A DNA stretch of 47,703 bases from Desulfuromusa sp. (GTDB taxonomy: Bacteria; Desulfobacterota; Desulfuromonadia; Desulfuromonadales; Geopsychrobacteraceae): contig JAKIUD010000020.1 in NCBI GenBank assembly GCA_021647765.1, forward strand, positions 1 through 47,703, given 5' to 3'. The notes under the pieces are model-generated. The model was not told the DNA's origin and did not search any database. It worked only from the letters and a program-made list of their open reading frames with translations. The translations under genes and the position numbers were made by a program. Shown in pieces: positions 43,061 to 47,703 of this stretch. How positions within the stretch are numbered: position 1 is the first letter of the stretch; each line of letters starts with the position of its first letter.

Positions 43061-43912
43061 TTACTGACCCACCCGACGCTTAGCGCTTAGCAGAGTATTG
43101 TAAAGCAGCATAGTAATAGTCATCGGCCCAACGCCACCAGGAACCGGAGTGATTGCAGCGGCATTAATTGAAGCCGCTGCAAAATCGACATCACCAACTA
43201 GCTTTTTTTCACCGACCCGATTGACACCGACATCGATGACAACCGCCCCCTTTTTGATCCAATCCCCTTTAATCATTTCAGGTCGACCAACAGCCGCAAT
43301 TACAACATCAGCCGCAACAACTTTCTGCACTAAATCAACCGTTCTTGAATGACAAATTGTTACCGTTGCATGCTCAGCAAGGCACATTAACGCTAGCGGC
43401 TTACCTACAATGTTGGAGCGCCCAACAATAACAACATCTTTACCCTCAAGACTAACCCCGGTGTGCTCAAGTAATTTCATCACACCATAAGGAGTACAAG
43501 GCTTGAATACCGGGTCTCCAGTGACCAGTCGACCAACATTGTAAGGATGGAAACCATCAACATCCTTGCTTGGAGAGATCGCCTCCAGAATTTTTGCTTC
43601 AGCTATATGTTTTGGAAGTGGTAATTGAACCAGAATGCCATCAATCTTATTATCATCATTGAGCTGGGCAATTAAATCCAGCAATTCAGCCTCAGGAGTT
43701 TCAGCTGATAATTTATGCTCAACAGAATAGATTCCGGCAGCCGCACAGGCTTTTTCTTTCATCGAAACATAAACTCGACTTGCCGGATCCTCTCCTACCA
43801 GAACAACTGCAAGACCCGGGGTCACACCTTTGACAATAAGCTCCTCAACATCTGTAGAAATCTGCTGTCTCAACTCGGCTGCAATCACTTTACCATCAAT
43901 CAATTCCGCCAT
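43061..43912 (-). CDS. folD: Methylene-tetrahydrofolate dehydrogenase / cyclohydrolase
   Basis: A 283-residue bifunctional enzyme that converts methylene-THF to formyl-THF. 'YVSMKEKACAAAGI' contains the catalytic Lys; 'QLPLPKHI', 'DVDGFHPYNVGRL' and 'VVIVGRSNIVGKPLALM' follow. AGGAGG lies 9 nt before ATG 43912. Its place upstream of gcvT fits a shared one-carbon role: GcvT makes methylene-THF and FolD uses it. Confidence 0.96.
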   Translation of the reverse strand: MAELIDGKVIAAELRQQISTDVEELIVKGVTPGLAVVLVGEDPASRVYVSMKEKACAAAGIYSVEHKLSAETPEAELLDLIAQLNDDNKIDGILVQLPLPKHIAEAKILEAISPSKDVDGFHPYNVGRLVTGDPVFKPCTPYGVMKLLEHTGVSLEGKDVVIVGRSNIVGKPLALMCLAEHATVTICHSRTVDLVQKVVAADVVIAAVGRPEMIKGDWIKKGAVVIDVGVNRVGEKKLVGDVDFAAASINAAAITPVPGGVGPMTITMLLYNTLLSAKRRVGQ

Positions 43913-44013
43913 TTTTAAAAACCTCCTTTTGAAAAATCTGTCCGATCTGAAACGACTAAACAACTCTACACTGAAAGTGCATGAAGTTTGGCAGGATTGA
44001 AAGTCCCTTTAAA

Positions 44014-44124
44014 GCAAAGTCAAAATCCGCAGTAATCGTCATCCTCGCGAATGCGGGGATCCACGCCCCACAGAACCACTGGATTCCCGCCTGCGTGGAA
44101 ATGACGGAACTGAGTAGCAACTGA
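44014..44124. repeat. 111-bp dispersed repeat, copy C
   Basis: It aligns end to end with 11285-11395 without gaps (13 mismatches). It includes the shared boundaries GCAAAGTCAAAATCC and GAGTAGCAACTGA, which lie outside the palindrome, so the repeat unit is larger than a simple REP hairpin. Confidence 0.85.
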
Positions 44125-44185
44125 AAGTCTTGGTCTAAAGTCCATAGTTTTGACTAGCATGATGGAACAGCAACATTTATGTAAA

Positions 44186-44220
44186 AAAATCCCCGCCAGA
44201 TTTTATCTGACGAGGATTTT
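44186..44220 (-). terminator. Intrinsic terminator of the fmdB-type gene
   Basis: An imperfect hairpin (5 + 2 + 7 bp segments broken by two mismatches, 3-nt loop). On the minus strand it ends in seven T residues, right after the fmdB-type stop. Confidence 0.7.
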
Positions 44221-44238
44221 CAGCTCAATCGAACTGGA

Positions 44239-44490
44239 TCAACCATGTGCCTCTTTAACACATGAAGAACAAGCATCACTGCTACTGGCAGCAGGTATCG
44301 GACGACTATCTCCATGAGAATAGCCTTCCTCGTACCAGCCACCACCTTTGAGGGCAAACGCTACCTGAGATATCATTTTTCTGGCATGCCCGCCACAATG
44401 ACGGCAAGTTTCAATAGGTTCATCTGAATATTTTTGTCGGACTTCAAAAGTTAACCCACAATCTTCACACTGATATTCATACAACGGCAT
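44239..44490 (-). CDS. FmdB-family zinc ribbon protein
   Basis: An 83-residue protein. The N-terminal 'MPLYEYQCEDCG' and 'CRHCGG' form a CxxC...CxxC zinc ribbon of the FmdB type. A later 'CSSC' near the C-terminus adds another Cys pair. AGGAGG precedes the ATG. The family is named after a putative regulator of formamidase but its actual function is unclear. Confidence 0.9.
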   Translation of the reverse strand: MPLYEYQCEDCGLTFEVRQKYSDEPIETCRHCGGHARKMISQVAFALKGGGWYEEGYSHGDSRPIPAASSSDACSSCVKEAHG

Positions 44491-44590
44491 GTTTCAAACC
44501 TCCTTTTTTTTACGAGCTACAAACGACCAGAGATAGTAAATTGCAGGAAGAACACCTGTCAAGAAAAGTTTATCGTAAAAAGAGAAAATG

Positions 44591-45121
44591 TCAGGAAAAA
44601 TCAAGCTGACCATCAATATCTTCATCACTGATCAAGGGTTGCATCAAACGTGATTGCTGATCATCTGCTTCAATTTGCAGGGTATTTATATCCATTAATT
44701 TCAAGTGATTTTCAATGAGCGCTCGCAGGCCACCTTCAAAAGAAATCTTCTGGCGTTTGATTTCCTGAATTTCATTCAGTAATTGCACCCGGCGCTCACT
44801 GGCATCCCGAATCACCCGTTCCCCCTCAAGGTGAGCCTCGGCCACCACAATTTCAGCTTCCTTACGGGCGTTGGTTTTCAATTCTTCAGTGACCTGTTGA
44901 GCCGCCATCAATATTTCCTGCAATGCTTTTTCCCGCTCACGCATTTGCTCAAGGGAGGTTCGGGTTCGGGCTAAAGACTCTTTCAATTCATTATTCTGCC
45001 GATGTAAGCGTTCAAGTTCTTCAGCCAACATTTCCAAAAAGCTATCAACAGCAGAGGTATCGTAACCAAACATGCGGGTTTTGAACTGATGTTGCTGAAT
45101 TTCTATCGGAGTAATCCGCAT
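44591..45121 (-). CDS. DivIVA-domain coiled-coil protein
   Basis: A 176-residue protein. The N-terminus, 'MRITPIEIQQHQFKTRMFGYDTSAVDSFLE' (split by position: ITP-x-DI-x-x-x-x-F pattern, then GYD-x-x-x-VD-x-FL), is the DivIVA membrane-binding signature. It is followed by a long coiled coil (~28-130) and an acidic tail. DivIVA-like proteins mark curved membrane and recruit division or growth proteins. It lies 23 bp downstream of a YggT gene, a common pairing. Confidence 0.88.
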   Translation of the reverse strand: MRITPIEIQQHQFKTRMFGYDTSAVDSFLEMLAEELERLHRQNNELKESLARTRTSLEQMREREKALQEILMAAQQVTEELKTNARKEAEIVVAEAHLEGERVIRDASERRVQLLNEIQEIKRQKISFEGGLRALIENHLKLMDINTLQIEADDQQSRLMQPLISDEDIDGQLDFS

Positions 45122-45144
45122 TAATTTATCCTCTAAAAGCTCTA

Positions 45145-45429
45145 TTAACTGGCCAGCTGATATAAAAATGAAATTAAAACTTGTTGAACAACAGAAAGAA
45201 GAATCAATAGCGCGATGGGAGACAAATCAAATCCGCCAAGCTGCAAGAATGGTATCAATCGGCGTAAGCGATACAGTGCCGGATCGGTAGCACTGTGCAG
45301 AAAACGAACAATGGGATTATAGGGATCGGGACTAACCCATGAGATCAACGCTCTGGCAATAACAATAAAAGTATAAATATTAAACGCCAAGTCAAGAATT
45401 CTAGCAATTGCAATAATTAAAACGCTCAT
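45145..45429 (-). CDS. YggT family membrane protein
   Basis: A 94-residue protein with two membrane segments (~5-28 and ~65-88). 'ARALISWVSPDPYNPIVRFLHSATDP' region and 'RRLIPFLQLGGFDLSPI' are characteristic of YggT. The family is linked with cell division genes, and here it is directly upstream of the DivIVA-type gene. Confidence 0.9.
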   Translation of the reverse strand: MSVLIIAIARILDLAFNIYTFIVIARALISWVSPDPYNPIVRFLHSATDPALYRLRRLIPFLQLGGFDLSPIALLILLSVVQQVLISFLYQLAS

Positions 45430-45618
45430 ACTTAAATCACCCTTCTTTGTTGCAAAAATTACTGTAATTTTAAGTTGTTATACCGAAAGAGGGAAAGCCT
45501 GTCAAACGATTCCAACAATCCTAACCGCCATCTTTGAGTTTTGACTTAAACTGAAAAAACAGCTAAGTTCCTCTGTGACGTAGTATCGAATGGATAAAAA
45601 CCCTTAAAATGAGGTTGC

Positions 45619-46671
45619 ATGATGGTTCAAACCAATAATATTAATGTTCTCGAAGTCTCCCCAATCATCTCACCTGCGGATCTTAAACAGGTTTTTCCTT
45701 TGCCACTTCCAGGAGCTAATTTTGTCAACGACAGCCGTACGACTATCAAGGCTATCCTCAAAGGAGAAGATAAGCGGCTGCTGATAGTTGTTGGTCCCTG
45801 CTCAATTCATGACCCCCTTGCAGCCATTGAATATTCCAAACGGTTAAGCAAACTGGCAGAAAACCTTCAAGATCAGCTATTTATCATCATGCGTGTCTAT
45901 TTTGAAAAACCCCGCACAACTGTCGGCTGGAAAGGGTTAATCAACGATCCCGATATGGATGGAAGTCACAAAATATCTAAAGGGTTAGGAGTGGCACGCC
46001 AGCTATTCTGTGCCATAACCGATCTGCGGCTCCCTATTGCCAGTGAAATGTTGGATCCGATTACGCCACAATACCTGTCTGACATGATCAGTTGGGGCGC
46101 CATAGGAGCCCGAACAACAGAATCACAGACCCACCGGGAGATGGCGAGTGGTCTTTCTTTTCCTGTCGGCTTTAAAAATGGTACTGACGGCGGCCTGAAG
46201 ATTGCCTTGGATGCGATGGCTGCGGCCTGTCGTGAACACAGTTTTCTCGGCATAAATCATGAGGGTCGCTCTTCAATTGTCCACACCTCCGGGAACCCTG
46301 ATATTCACATGGTCTTGCGCGGTGGCAATGGCGCCCCAAATTATTACCCGGAAGCGGTAAAAAAAGCAGCCGATCTTTTAAGCAAAAAACAACTTCCCCC
46401 AGCCATCATGGTTGATTGTAGTCATGCGAACTCCTACAAAGACCACACCCGTCAGGGGGAGGTTCTGGACAATATTATTGATCAGTTGATTGACAATCCC
46501 GGCTCAATCTCTGGGGTCATGATTGAAAGCAACCTGAATGCTGGCAATCAAAGTATTCCGGAAGATCTAAACCAGTTAAAATATGGAGTATCAATCACCG
46601 ACAAATGTGTTGACTGGGATACAACTGTAGAGATGTTAACCAAATCACACCACAAGCTGAGCCAGAGGTAA
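45619..46671 (+). CDS. aroG: 3-deoxy-7-phosphoheptulonate synthase (class I, AroFGH type)
   Basis: A 350-residue DAHP synthase that condenses PEP and erythrose 4-phosphate in the first step of aromatic amino-acid synthesis. 'VVGPCSIHDPLAAIEYSKRL', 'MRVYFEKPRTTVGWKGLIND', 'GARTTESQTHREMASGLSFPVGFKNGT' regions and 'MVDCSHANSYKDHTRQ' cover the PEP and metal sites. Which aromatic acid inhibits it cannot be told from sequence by eye, so the symbol is generic. Two adjacent ATGs follow GAGG; either may be the start. Confidence 0.92.
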   Translation: MMVQTNNINVLEVSPIISPADLKQVFPLPLPGANFVNDSRTTIKAILKGEDKRLLIVVGPCSIHDPLAAIEYSKRLSKLAENLQDQLFIIMRVYFEKPRTTVGWKGLINDPDMDGSHKISKGLGVARQLFCAITDLRLPIASEMLDPITPQYLSDMISWGAIGARTTESQTHREMASGLSFPVGFKNGTDGGLKIALDAMAAACREHSFLGINHEGRSSIVHTSGNPDIHMVLRGGNGAPNYYPEAVKKAADLLSKKQLPPAIMVDCSHANSYKDHTRQGEVLDNIIDQLIDNPGSISGVMIESNLNAGNQSIPEDLNQLKYGVSITDKCVDWDTTVEMLTKSHHKLSQR

Positions 46672-46703
46672 TGACAGATGAGTAATCTTAACAAATACCG
46701 CAG

Positions 46704-47003
46704 TTAATGTATCGGGTGGGTACTCAACTGACTGCTGTTCATTTCTGTTAGATCAATATTGCCATATTTTTTTTCATAACGTTCAATATTACTCTGTAGT
46801 GCCAACAATAGTCGCTTGGCATGCCGTGGAGAAGTAATCAAGCGAGACTGGACACGCGCTTTAGCTGCCTGTGGTTGGACATAGATGCAATCAATAACAA
46901 ACTCGCTGTCATTATGATTAACGACCGCCATATTGATATACTGACCAGCGGCAACATCATCGTTCATTTGAATTTCAAGTTTCATTTTCTGTTCTTTTTC
47001 CAC
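46704..47003 (-). CDS. DUF3467 domain protein
   Basis: A 99-residue protein. 'GQYINMAVVNHNDSEFVIDCIYVQP' style sequence followed by 'RLITSPRHAKRLLLALQSNIERYEKKYG' fits DUF3467, a small family of unknown function. The start is a GTG at 47003 with AAGGA upstream; an ATG at 46985 is an alternative. It probably forms an operon with the gene 28 bp upstream. Confidence 0.8.
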   Translation of the reverse strand: MEKEQKMKLEIQMNDDVAAGQYINMAVVNHNDSEFVIDCIYVQPQAAKARVQSRLITSPRHAKRLLLALQSNIERYEKKYGNIDLTEMNSSQLSTHPIH

Positions 47004-47031
47004 AACATATCCTTCCAGAATTAAAGTAGAT

Positions 47032-47352
47032 TCATAAATCGTTCAGGAGTCGATATAGCCCTTGTTCCAACTCCCAAATTATTTCAACAGCCCTCTGATG
47101 GCCATCTTTCTCCAATGAAACTCGTGCTCGATCCAGATATCCATGCGCTTTTAGTAATACAGGAGAAAGTTTATCTTCTAGCTGAAGCTGTGGAATTTCA
47201 CCAACCGAATCAACCCAATCCTGCAATTCTTCTGCAGCAATATCAACCAGTCGTAGCGATTTAGCTGTATCCTCAGGAAGAATCTCGTAGAGATGGTCTG
47301 ATTCTTGATCTATCCGCTCTAAAAGTTGCCTGTAACGTTCTGAGACTGACAT
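47032..47352 (-). CDS. Hypothetical helical protein, 106 aa
   Basis: I do not recognise this protein. It is acidic and almost entirely helical by eye, with Leu/Ile heptad-like spacing ('RYRQLLERIDQESDHLYEIL', 'DIAAEELQDWVDSV') and no membrane segment, Cys or metal motif. GGGAGG lies 6 nt before the ATG. It is followed by the DUF3467 gene. Confidence 0.65.
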   Translation of the reverse strand: MSVSERYRQLLERIDQESDHLYEILPEDTAKSLRLVDIAAEELQDWVDSVGEIPQLQLEDKLSPVLLKAHGYLDRARVSLEKDGHQRAVEIIWELEQGLYRLLNDL

Positions 47353-47703
47353 AACATCCTCCCTTTCCTATAAATCTGAGCTCTGGAGCCGCATCCTATG
47401 AAAAAGAAGAGAAAAGATCAAACTTAAAACCCACCTTTTCCCGCTGGATATTTCATATAGTGGCACAGCCCACAAGAAAATTGTCGAGCAAATGGCTCTG
47501 GGTTAGCTGAGCCCTATTGTTGTTTCAAAAATATGCAGTTGCTTGAGGGATTTGGGAACTGCCAGGTTTGGAAATATGGGAAGGGAGACAACGATGAGAC
47601 AAGTCGAGTTGTCAGCGTGATCAAATCGATATTGATAAGCGGAGGTGGTGGAAAGTAGAAACTCTCAGAAAATAGCGTTATTCCATTAATGCGGCATATT
47701 TGC
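47353..47703. other. Right-end stretch without a recognised gene, 351 bp
   Basis: It holds the promoter side of the 106-aa gene. On the minus strand, 47424-47510 reads 29 codons with 'CGLCHYMKYPAGKGGF' but has no start codon and is closed by a stop upstream. No RNA gene, repeat or terminator was seen. Confidence 0.5.

Larger units (their letters stand above)
43913..44238. other. Intergenic gap fmdB-folD, 326 bp
   Basis: It holds the 111-bp repeat copy C (44014-44124) and the fmdB terminator (44186-44220). The rest, next to folD, probably contains its promoter; no clear boxes were identified. Confidence 0.6.

Noticed and set aside
47424..47510. Minus-strand peptide with 'CGLCHYMKYP' (heme-like CxxCH)
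   Set aside because: Only 29 codons, no start codon, closed by an upstream stop and no second heme motif. It may be a gene remnant but cannot be supported.

Overview
Most of this window (about 3.57 kb to the right end) reads as one continuous chromosomal segment of a Desulfuromonadales-like bacterium (Desulfobacterota; Geobacter/Desulfuromonas/Pelobacter relatives). The family assignment is inferred from gene content: a periplasmic tetraheme c3/c7-type cytochrome, a tungsten-type aldehyde:ferredoxin oxidoreductase with its own MoaD-like protein, FeoA/FeoB plus the FeoB-associated Cys-rich protein, a Cache-HAMP-PAS histidine kinase with an NtrC-type regulator, a CBS/DRTGG manganese pyrophosphatase, split glycine decarboxylase (GcvPA/GcvPB), and small proteins ending in Y-x-G-x-E-R-R. 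Base composition is moderate and even.

The first ~3.57 kb is different. It is strongly AT-rich and looks like three unrelated pieces joined end to end: (i) a scrap of di-heme cytochrome c peroxidase that runs in frame into (ii) the C-terminus of a Bacteroidetes-like IMP dehydrogenase followed by an L-2-hydroxyglutarate oxidase, and (iii) an Arcobacter-like metallo-beta-lactamase/PAS/GGDEF protein cut off where its EAL domain would start. It then meets a 5'-truncated integron-type tyrosine recombinase. The joins sit at short shared sequence, so an assembly chimera is the leading explanation.

Layout of the main part: 3.6-6.0 kb recombinase remnant, moaD-like, aor (+); 6.0-7.0 kb mltB-type transglycosylase (-); 7.0-9.8 kb Fur-box-preceded feoA-feoB-Cys-rich operon (+); 9.9-13.9 kb two-component system (-); 14.0-16.1 kb polyprenyl diphosphate synthase and a membrane-anchored HTH regulator (-), divergent from a tetraheme cytochrome (+); 16.7-16.9 kb a candidate small RNA with a near-consensus promoter, an intrinsic terminator and an anti-Shine-Dalgarno loop; 17-24.4 kb pyrophosphatase, DUF3108, ArsR regulator, tautomerase, methyltransferase, DUF3014, two paralogous small proteins, a DRTGG ATPase, a NifX-like protein and a broken TSUP transporter; 24.5-28.8 kb dxs-ispA-xseB-xseA isoprenoid/exonuclease VII operon (-); 29.0-30.4 kb ParA/MinD-like ATPase (+); 30.4-35.8 kb cell-division/envelope operon ftsE-ftsX-envC-ctpA-yibQ-like (-); 36.1-38.3 kb pta (-) and a TonB-like protein (+); 38.4-43.9 kb folD and gcvT-gcvH-gcvPA-gcvPB (-), together a one-carbon/glycine cleavage block; 44.2-47.4 kb FmdB-type zinc ribbon, DivIVA, YggT (-), DAHP synthase (+), DUF3467 and an unknown protein (-). 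Several intergenic gaps hold inverted-repeat elements, including a 111-bp sequence present twice at about 88% identity. I recognised no rRNA, tRNA or CRISPR array.
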